A stretch of 64,000 nucleotides of DNA from JAJNBK01 sp035642715 (GTDB lineage Archaea > Thermoproteota > Nitrososphaeria > Nitrososphaerales > Nitrososphaeraceae), in contig DASQRW010000093.1 in the NCBI GenBank assembly GCA_035642715.1, forward strand, positions 6,247 to 70,246. The letters are read 5' to 3'. The translations under genes and the position numbers were made by a program. Positions 1-9,139 of this stretch are shown here, piece after piece (position 1 is the first letter of the stretch; each line of letters begins with the position of its first letter). A model generated the notes under the pieces. That model saw nothing but the letters and a program-made list of their open reading frames with translations, made no database searches and had not been told where the DNA came from.

Positions 1-294
1 CCCATTTCCACAGTGGAGTTGTCATTATACTAGCATGAAGATTTAATTACTATGTAGCAATGCTAAACTAGAGGGTTATTTTGTTCTTCCCTTCCCTTAT
101 TTTCTATGTTCTGTCATCATTTGTCACCTCTGACTTGTTTATACTGACTAATTTTTATGACTAATCAATAAATTGTTTCAAGCAAGATGAATTTTAAATT
201 CGAGGAAATTTGTATCAATATCTGATCGTTAATGAAAATACGTGACTCATAACTATATATAAAATTAATATACTGGGTTAGTGTTGCAACAACT
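1..294. other. Upstream spacer with promoter
   Basis: No gene seen. A TATA-like run at 254-263 lies 32 to 41 nt before the ATG at 295 and fits a short-leader or leaderless transcript for that gene. Confidence 0.5.
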
Positions 295-600
295 ATGAGC
301 GAAGAACAGGAAAGAGAATTTGAAGAAGGTGCCGCAGGAACAAAGGCTGATAGAAAAAAAGATCCTCTCAAAGAATACGATGAAAAAGAAGCAATGTCGC
401 CTGCCAAAATAAAAGAGCATGAACCAACTGCTGTAAAAAGAGATTCAAGTGATCAAAAAATAGCTGAACCAGGACAGACTGGAACAAGTCCTGAAGAAGC
501 AAGAGAAAAGGCAAGAAAAAGTGGCATGACTAAAGGTACTGCAGGCGCAGATGAGACTGGTAGCGAATATGAACAAGGTGCAGCAGGAGCAAATAAGTAA
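295..600 (+). CDS. Disordered hydrophilic stress-type protein, copy 1
   Basis: This 101-residue protein is almost entirely charged and small residues (Glu, Lys, Ala, Gly) with no hydrophobic core, no Cys and no membrane segment, so it is probably intrinsically disordered. The composition recalls LEA or general-stress proteins, but no named domain can be assigned. The ATG at 295 follows a TATA-like box at 254-263. Its last 40 or so residues (GQTGTSPEEAREKAR onward to the C-terminal GAAGANK) are nearly identical to those of the gene at 14900-15304 on the other strand. That second protein has an extra N-terminal lysine-rich segment. Codon pattern and conservation between the two copies make it a real gene. 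The function is unknown. Confidence 0.8.
   Translation: MSEEQEREFEEGAAGTKADRKKDPLKEYDEKEAMSPAKIKEHEPTAVKRDSSDQKIAEPGQTGTSPEEAREKARKSGMTKGTAGADETGSEYEQGAAGANK
466..600 (+). repeat. Long inverted repeat, arm 1 (partner 14900-15034)
   Basis: The last 135 bases of this coding region match the reverse complement of 14900-15034 with only a handful of differences. Most of those are at third codon positions or beside the stop. The similarity is higher than in the 5' halves of the two genes, so recent duplication or gene conversion is likely. Confidence 0.75.
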
Positions 601-964
601 AAGTAAGAAAATATAATAAAAGTAGTTATGGCCTAGTAGTAGTAGTAGTGAATATAATGCTGTAAGTAACAATTTTTATTCTTTTATTTATTCATGGATT
701 ATTGTAAACCGGGATTGTGTTGTATATTATCTGGTAAGTGACAAATTTTAATACTTCTATTATCATCTAATTTTTCTCTTTCTTTGGTAGGAGCGTCATA
801 GAGACAATAGACCTATTCTGATGAAATTGATTCTGCTAGATATAGGTTAGAATTTTTGGGTTTAATTAATATTGTAATTTTAAGATTATTGTAAATATAT
901 AATACCTAAAATAATATTATTTTCTTTCGAATGTTTTCAGCCGCTTTCGTCTACTATCTTATAT
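601..964. other. Convergent spacer
   Basis: AT-rich spacer between two converging genes. A short TAG trinucleotide run lies near 634-648. No RNA gene or supported reading frame was seen. Confidence 0.4.
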
Positions 965-1318
965 TCATTCTTCGCTACGTGCAGTGTTGGGATTAATCTT
1001 TCTTACATATGTACGGTGGGCATCAATCACATTTGTTTGTTCTATGAGCATTTTTTTAAGCCCCGACATAAGTTCCTCTTGTTTTTCATATGGCTGAATC
1101 CTAGAAACAGATATCATACTATTGAAAGTATCTACGATCCCCCTAGCTTGTTGGAATAACTTTTGACCGCTTTTCTTAGGAATTGTTTGAAATATTTCTA
1201 AAAAGGCAGCTTCCTCTGATTTATTAAAATCTTCTGCTTCAGCCTCTTTTGTACTAAGTTCGTCTTCTTGCGTTGGATATGGCTGGGGGCTATTAGCATC
1301 AGGTGATGATGACGACAT
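965..1318 (-). CDS. Hypothetical protein, acidic N-terminus and helical C-terminus
   Basis: I do not recognise this protein. The chosen start is the ATG at 1316-1318, giving a Ser-rich N-terminus (MSSSSPDANSPQPYP); an upstream in-frame ATG at 1330 would add four residues. Residues of about 15 to 40 are acidic. The remainder looks helical, with a run around FLEIFQTIPKKSGQKLF and a C-terminal basic stretch. No Cys, signal peptide or membrane segment is present. It converges on the disordered protein gene at 295-600. A DNA-binding or scaffold role cannot be inferred from what is visible. Confidence 0.55.
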   Translation of the reverse strand: MSSSSPDANSPQPYPTQEDELSTKEAEAEDFNKSEEAAFLEIFQTIPKKSGQKLFQQARGIVDTFNSMISVSRIQPYEKQEELMSGLKKMLIEQTNVIDAHRTYVRKINPNTARSEE

Positions 1319-1330
1319 ACAAACAATCAA

Positions 1331-2190
1331 CGTATTTATTTCGTTTAATAATATGCGTAAAAACTTCTAGCTAAAACCTAAAAACCACATTATATTTTTT
1401 ATAGGTATTTACTGTTTAGCATTATAGAGAAGATAATGTTTGCATGAGAATAAATGCAGACTAAATATTTTAAAGATTATGCCCCAATTTTTATATTAAG
1501 ATTTTAACCCATAAGTAAGTAAATATAGCTACTAGAATTTTATCTTACTACATATAATTCGGCGTATATCTAACAGAGTAGAGACAATGAAGATAATGTG
1601 CAGTTCTATTATAATATTTCTCTATTATTGCAGTATTGGCCTCTATAATAACATCGCTAAGATGGCGTTACACACAGCCTCTATTCATCCTGGCAAAATG
1701 GGCTAAAATCGACCTGTGTAGTCAAACTATGAATAACTGAAACTCCCTCACATGAAATAAAATCCTGGTGGAATATGCTATCGCAGCTGCTAAACTTGGA
1801 GGACAAATGACTGATAACCATATCTGAATTGGCCTCTGGTATGCGGAATGAAGAAACAGGTATCAACATTCATTCTGTGCAACTTCCAAATGAAGATATC
1901 CTTAGGTAAGTATCTTCTAGTGAAGGATACTTACTGAACAGAACATGAAAACACTGCCATAGAAGATGATCAATCTCTGTTAAAATGATAGAGAACTTAT
2001 TAAATTTATTATCTTTTGTTATTTTTAAATAATATGTAGATCAGTATATTTATGGCCCCATAATGAGCAATAATATAATCGAATAATAGTTCTATTGTAA
2101 ATGATGTACTGAAATTATATCTTGACAGAGAAACAATCTCTTCTAAATTCTATGGCATATCAATTAAATATACAAGTATATTGTTAAATC
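1331..2190. other. Spacer with hairpin and pckA promoter
   Basis: Mostly AT-rich. It contains the hairpin at 1906-1934 listed separately, and a TATA-like box at about 2163-2170 that sits roughly 26 nt before the ATG at 2191. A 62-codon frame on the minus strand (1681-1869) has no support. Confidence 0.4.
1906..1934. repeat. Stable hairpin
   Basis: GTAAGTATC at 1906-1914 pairs with GATACTTAC at 1926-1934, and the inner CTTC and GAAG can extend the stem with one bulge around a TAGT loop. It lies about 260 nt upstream of pckA, too far to be a core promoter element. The role is unknown. Confidence 0.5.
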
Positions 2191-3789
2191 ATGCTAATGA
2201 GTGACAAATCAAGGGCGAGATATCTAGTGCAACTTGAAAAAATGGATATTAAACTCGGTAAACTATATCGAAACCTATCAATCCCTTTATTAATAGAAAT
2301 TGCGATCTATAGAAGAGAAGGGAATCTTTCTTCTACTGGTGCGTTTTCTGTAAAAACCGGCAAGTTTACTGGCAGATCACCAGATGATAAATATATTGTT
2401 GACGATGAGTACACTCATAATTCTGTCCACTGGGGCAAGGTGAATCATTCAATCTCAGAAGAAAATTTCGAAAAGATTTTCACCAGAATGAAAAAATATG
2501 TCGAAGGCAAAGAGTTCTTTATTTTTGATGGTTTTGTTGGAGCAGATAATAAAACACGATTACCCATAAGAGTAATTACCGATAAAGCGTGGCATAATCT
2601 TTTTGCAACTCAAATTTTTATTCGTCCTACTTTAAGAGAAATTGAAAGTCATGAACCCGAATTCACTCTCTTATCAGTAAATGACTTTAAAGCAATACCT
2701 GAACTAGAAGGAACAAGAACCGAGACATTCATTATTATAAACTTCAAGAAAAAGATTGTTCTAATAGGATCAACTTCGTATGCTGGTGAAATTAAGAAAG
2801 CTATGTTTTCTGTAATGAACTATATTTTACCTACTAAAGGCATTTTTCCTATGCACTGCTCAGCTAATGTTGGCAAAAGTGGTGATAGTGCATTGTTCTT
2901 TGGATTATCTGGTACGGGAAAGACAACCCTCTCAGCTGATCATAATAGACATCTTGTTGGCGATGACGAACACGGTTGGTCTGATGAGGGAATTTTCAAC
3001 TTTGAAGGTGGTTGTTACGCAAAATGCATAAATCTGAAAAAAGAAAATGAACGACAAATTTGGGATGCCATAAGATTTGGTTCAGTAATGGAAAATGTTA
3101 TTCTTAAGACTCATATACGAGAGCCTGATTTTACTGATGGAAGCCTTACAGAAAATACTCGAGTAGCCTATCCTCTTGACTTTATACCTGGTGCAATAAT
3201 TCCAAGTATTGCTGGTCATCCAACTGTTATCATTTTTCTAACTGCAGACGCTTTTGGAGTAATGCCCCCAATTGCTAAATTGACAAAAGAAGGCGCAATG
3301 TATCACTTTATGTCAGGCTATACTAGCAAATTGGCGGGAACAGAAAGAGGAATCACGGAACCGAAAGAAACATTCTCGCAATGTTTCGGTGCTCCATTTA
3401 TGCCATTGCATGCTATGGAATATGCAAAGATGCTTGGGCAAAAGATCTCCCAACATAATACTAGAGTGTATCTAATCAATACAGGTTGGTCTGGCGGGCC
3501 TTATGGGGTTGGCAAGAGAATGGATCTCAAATATACTAGAGCGATGGTAACAGCCGCATTGAATGGAGAATTAGAAAAAGTACGCTTTAAGCATGATGAT
3601 ATTTTTAACCTTGATATTCCTACTTCATGTCCAGGAGTGCCATCTGAAATTCTTGACCCGCGCAACACATGGTCTGATAAAAACAAATATGACTTGTCTG
3701 CCAATAGACTTGCAGAATTGTTTGTCAAGAACTTTCAAAAGTTCGGAGTGATATCCCAGGAAATTCGAAATGCAGGCCCAAAATTATGA
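2191..3789 (+). CDS. pckA: Phosphoenolpyruvate carboxykinase (ATP)
   Basis: This enzyme converts oxaloacetate and ATP to PEP, CO2 and ADP in the cytoplasm and feeds gluconeogenesis. In a carbon-fixing archaeon it would draw C4 acids into sugars. The 532-residue length is normal for the ATP-dependent family. Visible signatures are the substrate-binding GKFTGRSP near residues 57-64, the kinase-1a P-loop FGLSGTGKTTLSAD near 237-250, and the metal-binding GDDEHGW near 257-263. The conserved NTRVAYPLDFIP is also present. The GTP-dependent family has different motifs and is excluded. The start at 2191 follows a TATA-like box at 2163-2170; the ATG at 2197 (MSDKSR) is an equally good alternative. It stands alone, followed by tRNA-Gln on the opposite strand. 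Confidence 0.96.
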   Translation: MLMSDKSRARYLVQLEKMDIKLGKLYRNLSIPLLIEIAIYRREGNLSSTGAFSVKTGKFTGRSPDDKYIVDDEYTHNSVHWGKVNHSISEENFEKIFTRMKKYVEGKEFFIFDGFVGADNKTRLPIRVITDKAWHNLFATQIFIRPTLREIESHEPEFTLLSVNDFKAIPELEGTRTETFIIINFKKKIVLIGSTSYAGEIKKAMFSVMNYILPTKGIFPMHCSANVGKSGDSALFFGLSGTGKTTLSADHNRHLVGDDEHGWSDEGIFNFEGGCYAKCINLKKENERQIWDAIRFGSVMENVILKTHIREPDFTDGSLTENTRVAYPLDFIPGAIIPSIAGHPTVIIFLTADAFGVMPPIAKLTKEGAMYHFMSGYTSKLAGTERGITEPKETFSQCFGAPFMPLHAMEYAKMLGQKISQHNTRVYLINTGWSGGPYGVGKRMDLKYTRAMVTAALNGELEKVRFKHDDIFNLDIPTSCPGVPSEILDPRNTWSDKNKYDLSANRLAELFVKNFQKFGVISQEIRNAGPKL

Positions 3790-3827
3790 GTTTGTAAAAG
3801 GGCATTAAAATAATAAACAAGAAATGG

Positions 3828-3976
3828 TAGCCCGGAGCAGATTCGAACTGCTGTCTCCAGGTTTCTTTTCTCTTTATAGATCCAGAGCCTGAAATCCATA
3901 GCCCTACCTTGGAGAAGTAGATTGGCCACTAGATTCGGCACCTGATTAAATTAAATAATTCAGGTTCGACCGGGCT
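3828..3976 (-). tRNA. tRNA-Gln(CTG) with three putative introns
   Basis: Reading the minus strand, the acceptor arms AGCCCGG and CCGGGCT pair perfectly. They are followed by discriminator A and an encoded CCA (3825-3827). The T-arm is AGCAG-TTCGAAT-CTGCT. The anticodon stem TCAGG/CCTGG encloses CTCTGGA with anticodon CTG. The gene spans 149 nt. Removing 19 nt at 3863-3881 (canonical position 37/38), 24 nt at 3896-3919 (after D-arm GGCCAATC) and 33 nt at 3934-3966 (between positions 10 and 11) leaves exactly 73 nt with a normal archaeal Gln D-arm. The 5' intron carries its own ACCTGA/TCAGGT hairpin. Boundaries of the first intron are inferred and could shift by a few bases. Identity as Gln is strong; the three-intron reading is likely. 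Confidence 0.85.
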
Positions 3977-4483
3977 TCACATATACACAGGCTACGTAAT
4001 GATCTACTCTAGACCGATATTTGATTTTATCGTTATTTTAGTTAGCATTAATATCACTCTAAATTCTAGCCAAACTTCCCAAGAACTAAATAACATATGC
4101 AGTTACTGCGACTTTATATTTCTATCAAAGCATAAAATTAATAATTCCTACAGAAAAGCATCTTGCAAATAATTAATTAATTGGATATTTATCTAATATG
4201 ATATATGCCGACTGAGTCATATTTACTAATCAATATATATTATCTTTGAAATAGTCTTAATGCCTTTAAACCGAAATGTCTTTGGTGCCTATATTTAGAT
4301 ATTGTCATTTAAAATACAAATTGAGACGAGAGTTATATCTAAAAAAAGTTATTATAAAGAATTGTATATAAATATTTTTTATTTCAAAAAAGCGATTTAG
4401 CATACTTTCCAAAGGTGGAATAAAAACTCTATAGTAAAATATCTCCATTACTGCTAATATAGTCCAACTTAATTTATCTGACT
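3977..4483. other. AT-rich spacer
   Basis: Holds the upstream region of the tRNA-Gln gene and the 3' flank of the gene at 4484. No reading frame or stem-loop stands out. Confidence 0.4.
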
Positions 4484-4864
4484 TTACCGTTTTGTATTAA
4501 TTTCTCTAATCACAAGACCGTATTCCAAATTTGTTTTCTTTCTCATATATGGAATAAGCCTATAATGAATTGAATAGATGTTCTTTTCTCTCGCAAGGAT
4601 CCCTTTAACCAATAGAGAAACAAAACCACCTGCAACCTTTGGTGGCCTTATATTGTTAAGTCTACAAAATTCATCTCTTTTAGCATGATATTCTTTCAAT
4701 GTAAAATATGATCTGTTAACTTTCAATATTAAAGGCCAAACAACATTTTCCCACACCATTCTACGATTTTCAGTTGAATATGCATGCTTGCCCTTTCTTC
4801 TGGCTATCTTTCTTTTGTCTTCCTTTGTATTTTCTTTTGTATCCTCGACTGTTGTTGTTGTCAT
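4484..4864 (-). CDS. Hypothetical basic protein
   Basis: The 126-residue product is not recognised. It starts with a Thr-rich stretch and a strongly basic patch (RKIARRKGKHAYS) near residues 18-32. The body is aromatic-rich and globular, with WENVVWPLILKVNRSYFT near 38-55 and LLVKGILAREKNIYSIHY near 84-101. The pattern of alternating hydrophobic and basic residues could suit a nucleic-acid-binding winged fold, but that is only an impression. There are no membrane segments and a single Cys. It is a stand-alone gene with long spacers on both sides. Confidence 0.55.
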   Translation of the reverse strand: MTTTTVEDTKENTKEDKRKIARRKGKHAYSTENRRMVWENVVWPLILKVNRSYFTLKEYHAKRDEFCRLNNIRPPKVAGGFVSLLVKGILAREKNIYSIHYRLIPYMRKKTNLEYGLVIREINTKR

Positions 4865-5407
4865 ATTTTCTCTCGTTATGGAAATCCTTCAGTACTGCTT
4901 ATGGGGAGGCACATTTAAACACCGCGTTTGATAAATCTATAACATATCATGATTAATTACAGCACATAAGTCTTTCGAAAACTATCTCCTATCCTAAAAA
5001 ATGAAGATAAGATCTCAAAGTATGTGATCTTGATCTCATTAAGACACTATGACTTGACTCTTAAAAGATAAAGTCGCGCTTCATGAAGAATGGAAGTATC
5101 AAATTCCAACATACTGTTATTACTATCCTTATAACACCCGTCGGCATATAGCGGCTAGTTGCATCTTCTACAGCTCATAAGAACAAGTTATATTTGCAAT
5201 AGTCCTTGACTACTTAGATACAAAAAGATGGATATTGTGTTTCAACTTGCGTTAGAATGGTTGTGAGCAGACATTCAGCTATAGATATTCAGTTAGATCA
5301 TAGACCATTTCTATACTACGACTTACGGTCGCAATTTAGTCTACTCCTTCTTCATACAGTAATCAGAATTAAAATGTCCCTTGCAATTGGTCTAGTATTA
5401 GCTGACT
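4865..5407. other. AT-rich spacer
   Basis: No convincing gene. A 61-codon plus-strand frame at 5257-5442 runs into the 3' end of the better supported minus-strand gene at 5408 and was not accepted. Confidence 0.4.
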
Positions 5408-5731
5408 CTACCTGTGTCTATGTTTTTCATTCCAATGTTTAACAAACAACTGCTTATTTTCTTCTAGTTTTGAATATGAATGCATCATAAAGGAAAACAT
5501 AAATTTCCAGCCAATTCTATCACATTCTTTGCAGTTGTGAATATAGGATGATGAAAAACCGTATGCTTCTCCTACTACACATTTTGAAGCACATTTTATC
5601 TCAAGATACCACCTTAGCCATTGAAAGGACAATGGAAATGGTAGTTGGTGTAGACGTTCAGCCCACCTAGGTGAGATATCATTTAGGGTTAACGGTTTTA
5701 TCTTCTCTAAAGACAATTTATTATGCATCAA
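5408..5731 (-). CDS. Conserved hypothetical Cys-containing small protein
   Basis: The 107-residue protein is compact and soluble, rich in Trp and Cys. Its centre holds several cysteines: CASKC near residues 47-51 and CKEC near 67-70. A metal site is therefore possible. It ends in a basic KHWNEKHRHR tail. From memory, similar short proteins occur repeatedly in Nitrososphaerales genomes, but no function is known and this recollection could not be tested here. Two ATGs occur at the start; the second is equally plausible. It has no operon partners. Confidence 0.65.
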   Translation of the reverse strand: MMHNKLSLEKIKPLTLNDISPRWAERLHQLPFPLSFQWLRWYLEIKCASKCVVGEAYGFSSSYIHNCKECDRIGWKFMFSFMMHSYSKLEENKQLFVKHWNEKHRHR

Positions 5732-5977
5732 TATTAGATACTTTACATAATATTAGAGGATTATAGTTTATCTAATTGGTTAACTTTCTATTTTGCATGA
5801 TAAATAGTAAAAGTATTCATAACACAATATTATAATTATGATATTAGAATGCCTGTTTGATCATATTTTTATTGTAAATTTTCCAACAGATTTGCAATTA
5901 TGAATTCAGAATCCAGTGTTTATTGTCTTTTATAGTTAAATCTAATATTTAGTATGGAGATTATATTAGTAGTAAAT

Positions 5978-6751
5978 TTAACTATAATACATATTGATGC
6001 TCGCCTTATTTCGAGTCATATTATTATCAAAAATTTCATCTAATGTAATATCAATAGGTTTTTTGCCCGTTAGTTTGAATCTTGTTGAATTTCCTTTAGT
6101 CCCAACAGGCTTAATATAGCCTAACTTGCGAAATATGGCTAAAGCTATTTTGCCACGCTGCCTATTATTTCCACATGCCATCCTTTCTTTATCTTGAAGG
6201 TTTTGTAATATGAAAGTGTCATCCTTACTTTCCTTTGCTATTATAGTGGCAGCACGCCAAAGTTTAGAAATGTAAGAATCAGATTCGTTTAATGAGCCCA
6301 TGTTAATAGTCTTATGACCACGCATAGATTTAGTTATTAATTGTGCTGCAAAATCCATGTTGTCTGTCTTTTTCAAGTATATATTATAGATATTTTGCTT
6401 CCTAAATTGCCTATTTCCAGTATTGTTAAACCAATACATATATCCCTCAGGTTCTGGCATATACTCTTGTATTAGGGCATTTTCATCATCGCCATTATCT
6501 CTTAGTCTTGAATTTATTATTTCTTGCGCATCATCTAACTTGTCATAATTAACAACATATTTTTTTTGACGATTTGACTCTAATGACATAATTATGCCAT
6601 CATCCATAAGAAGCCTTAAGGCAATGTCTAGATTTGCATCATAATGTCTTCCAACTTCCTTACGTATACTTTCTTCTAATAATGCATTATGAACACCTTC
6701 ACCGATAAGTTGTTGTAATAACCATTTACGCCACCGTGAAATAGAAGCCAT
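5978..6751 (-). CDS. Hypothetical protein, probable winged-helix regulator
   Basis: This 257-residue protein is not a recognised family member. The N-terminal 60 residues (MASISRWRKWLLQQLI, then an EESIRKEVGRHYDANLDIAL stretch) look helical. They are followed by a short beta-rich piece with RQKKYVVNY, which resembles a winged helix. A second basic helix-wing-like module lies at the C-terminus (KIALAIFRKLGYIKPVG, then STRFKLTG). It is transcribed divergently from the wHTH gene at 6874, and the shared promoter contains long inverted repeats (6778-6852). The pair may therefore be co-regulated or autoregulated. The DNA-binding role is inferred from fold impression and context. Confidence 0.6.
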   Translation of the reverse strand: MASISRWRKWLLQQLIGEGVHNALLEESIRKEVGRHYDANLDIALRLLMDDGIIMSLESNRQKKYVVNYDKLDDAQEIINSRLRDNGDDENALIQEYMPEPEGYMYWFNNTGNRQFRKQNIYNIYLKKTDNMDFAAQLITKSMRGHKTINMGSLNESDSYISKLWRAATIIAKESKDDTFILQNLQDKERMACGNNRQRGKIALAIFRKLGYIKPVGTKGNSTRFKLTGKKPIDITLDEIFDNNMTRNKASINMYYS

Positions 6752-6777
6752 TATTATATGTAAAAGCCATACTAAAA

Positions 6778-6852
6778 ATATTTAAACTTACGCCATAAGT
6801 GTCATAATTTGTTTTAGTTTTCTAACGCCAAATTTGGCGTAAGTTTAAATAT
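6778..6852. promoter_or_regulatory. Symmetric divergent promoter with palindromic operator
   Basis: An 18-bp sequence at 6778-6795 (ATATTTAAACTTACGCCA) recurs as a perfect inverted copy at 6835-6852. Each arm contains a TTTAAA TATA-like box 25 to 36 nt from the start codon it faces (6751 on minus, 6874 on plus). Overlapping the right arm is a perfect 16-bp palindrome, ACGCCAAATTTGGCGT, at 6825-6840. A regulator binding TTACGCCA-type half sites next to both TATA boxes would control both genes at once. The symmetry is directly visible; the regulator is unknown, although the flanking winged-helix genes are obvious candidates. Confidence 0.8.
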
Positions 6853-6873
6853 CGCCAAAGCATAGAAGTCTAC

Positions 6874-7290
6874 ATGTCTGAAGTATCACTACCTAGGCAA
6901 GAAGTAGTATATAATAGAAACAGGCCATTAGAAAGTATATTCAAAAATAGTCCAGCTAGAGTTTTAGATTTCCTCATTCTGAATCAGAATTTTGATTATT
7001 CTGCATCTGAAATAAGTACCATAACTGGAATTCCTCTTAGAACTGTACAGAGAGTTATGCCTCATTTAGTTCAGAAGGAATTGGTTAAGGAAACAGGTAA
7101 AATAGGCAATACTAGAATGTATATTATTAATTCAAAATCAGAATTATCTGAATTACTAAGACAATATATACTAACTAGGATAAATATAGACATAGATAAG
7201 ACGCGAAAACAACAAGATATATCAAATAAAAATAAAAATAATAATAATTCTTTAATGGCAGAACAAAGCGAGATTTATGCCTCTAAATAA
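6874..7290 (+). CDS. Winged helix-turn-helix transcriptional regulator
   Basis: The 138-residue protein has a clear N-terminal winged helix. ARVLDFLILNQNFDYSASEI begins the first helices near residues 28-47. The recognition helix lies near LRTVQRVMPHLVQKELV (residues 59-75), and the TRMYIINSK wing follows at about 84-92. The last 35 residues are a low-complexity Lys/Asn tail (KNKNNNNS). The fold fits MarR- or ArsR-like archaeal regulators. Its ATG lies 24 to 31 nt after the right-hand TATA box of the symmetric divergent promoter, consistent with leaderless expression and likely autoregulation. The effector is unknown. Confidence 0.8.
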   Translation: MSEVSLPRQEVVYNRNRPLESIFKNSPARVLDFLILNQNFDYSASEISTITGIPLRTVQRVMPHLVQKELVKETGKIGNTRMYIINSKSELSELLRQYILTRINIDIDKTRKQQDISNKNKNNNNSLMAEQSEIYASK

Positions 7291-7297
7291 TTCTATG

Positions 7298-7450
7298 TCA
7301 TTTCTGTATCTTAGCTAACAAACTATCAAGATAATTTTTAGAAGAAATTACTACTTTTAGATTTCTTTTTCCGTATTTCATCATATTTGTCTGACTGCCA
7401 TTATCCAAACATACAATAGAATTGGTAATCAAGTCAGTAAAACTACACAT
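7298..7450 (-). CDS. Small hypothetical protein, 50 residues
   Basis: A minus-strand frame from the ATG at 7450 to the stop at 7298 encodes 50 residues beginning MCSFTDLITNSIVCLDNGSQ and ending SSKNYLDSLLAKIQK. Composition is protein-like and the gene converges on the wHTH gene with a gap of only 7 nt. No domain is recognised. It could be a small real gene or the remnant of a larger one, because no promoter is evident close to the start. Confidence 0.35.
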   Translation of the reverse strand: MCSFTDLITNSIVCLDNGSQTNMMKYGKRNLKVVISSKNYLDSLLAKIQK

Positions 7451-7838
7451 CTTATTGCTAAGCTTTATCAGATGGTAACGATGCCATCATGTTAACTCAA
7501 TTTTATTCTTATATTGTAAGACTCGCTACTAGTCTCATTTATTAGAGTATTGCTTGATATGTTTTAATTGATCTTGACAATCACGAAACAAATTACTTGC
7601 CTTATATCATTTATTCTCTTTTACATCACAATCCGCTTTTTATAATATTTGATTAGTGATTGTGTAATAGGTATAAAAATTGTATAGAGGACGTTAGAAA
7701 TGTAGTCGATATTATATATATATAATCTTATAAAAATTAAGATATCTTAAATCTAGCTAGTCAATCTTTAGCTGAAAGTCAAAGTACCTCATCAAGCCAT
7801 CTTATTCACTATAAAATAGTGATGCTGATAATCTGGCC
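7451..7838. other. Spacer with palindromes
   Basis: Very AT-rich. It contains a perfect 14-bp palindrome TTAAGATATCTTAA at 7737-7750, closely followed by CTAGCTAG at 7753-7760, about 90 nt before the next gene. These could be a regulator site. No gene seen. Confidence 0.4.
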
Positions 7839-8264
7839 ATGGTGGCAAGTACAAAAAACATACCAATAGAAAATAAAATAAAAAAGAGCATGATGACAAT
7901 GACAAAGAGCAAACGCGGATATCTATGGGTCACTTTGACTCTATTTGTAATCACCATAACTGCGCATTGGATATTCGCATGGTCTGCATATTACCAAGAT
8001 CAGGTAGAACACAACCAGCCAATTGATATTGGTAACTATCTGAATGCTACGCTTAGAGACACAATGGAAAATTGGCAGTCAGAGTTTTTGCAATTAATAT
8101 GGCAGGTAGCAGGTCTATCTTTTCTATGGTATGTTGGCTCGCCACAATCTAAAGAGGGAAATGATAGACAAGAGGAGAAGCTTGATCTTATAATTCGCAA
8201 GATCGATCCAAGTAATGCAAAGAAACTACTCGAAGAGCTAGAGAAAAAGTATCCGAAGAAATAG
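7839..8264 (+). CDS. DUF6766-like membrane protein
   Basis: The 141-residue protein has a basic N-terminus, one clear membrane helix near residues 27-48 (YLWVTLTLFVITITAHWIFA), and a second near 84-99 (FLQLIWQVAGLSFLWYV). The loop between them contains RDTMENWQSEFLQ. This is followed by GSPQSKEGNDRQEEKLD and a charged C-terminal helix. That arrangement matches my memory of the small DUF6766 membrane family, whose function is unknown. The start could be 7839 or one of the internal ATGs around residues 18-21, which would give a more typical length. It has no operon partners. Confidence 0.65.
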   Translation: MVASTKNIPIENKIKKSMMTMTKSKRGYLWVTLTLFVITITAHWIFAWSAYYQDQVEHNQPIDIGNYLNATLRDTMENWQSEFLQLIWQVAGLSFLWYVGSPQSKEGNDRQEEKLDLIIRKIDPSNAKKLLEELEKKYPKK

Positions 8265-9139
8265 ACTTGTACAGGTATAAAATATATATACATCATAGAA
8301 AATATTCATGATGAAATTATTTATATCATTTCTTCAAGTAAGCATTGTCATTGAATTTACTTTATAATATTTTTAGTACTTGCCAGTAAACAACTTTATT
8401 GAATTAGAATTCTAGTTGTCTAATGTAATATCCTAAAATAAGTGGAAGAAAACGACCAATGTGTGGACTCGAAAGAAAAAACACTTTTTTATAACAAAAT
8501 ATGCTTAGCAGTCTATAAGTTGAATATATATCTATTTTCATATTATGAAGCCTATTTTTGTTATTTTATTTTATTTGTTCTATTGCCTAGATGTTCTTCA
8601 GATCACATTTGGCAATTTATAATCCCCTTATCTATATGTCAAAAGATGCATATCTTCGGGATCGCCTATCCAATATATGCGTTGCATAGAACCGACTATT
8701 GACTAAGCTTTAGATGTTTCTTTCCAATATAATGTCAAAAATTCGTCAAATACAAATATGAAGTCGCCATAGTACGCGCTATTGTATTAGCTAAAATTGC
8801 TATTATATGTTTGGCACCTTTCATTTACATGTATTAGATAGGATAGACTGGTGATCTACCAATGTGTGAAGGAGTGTTGACCTATCTTCAAAAAAATTTG
8901 ATAATATGATGACTATTTCTAAATATGCTATGCTGCTTGCCTGACTATATTATATGATTGGCATATGGTTATGATTAAAATTTAATACCTAAAAAAGTAG
9001 ATATGCTTCTTACATCATCACTAATATGATAACACTAGTGTAGTTGTGTGCTCATACCTTTTTAGTAAATCGAACCATTTGTATAGCATAAACTACAAGA
9101 ATTTTCTATTTATTAGAGAGTCTATCTTCTATTACTCTT
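8265..9139. other. Long AT-rich spacer
   Basis: Contains one GTG-initiated 86-codon frame (8442-8702) with poor composition, which I do not accept. No tRNA-like or strongly paired element was noticed. Confidence 0.4.

Noticed and set aside
1681..1869. 62-codon minus-strand frame
   Set aside because: No promoter, no domain and unlikely composition; probably chance.
8442..8702. GTG-initiated 86-codon frame
   Set aside because: Composition is erratic and hydrophobic, no promoter at a sensible distance and no domain.
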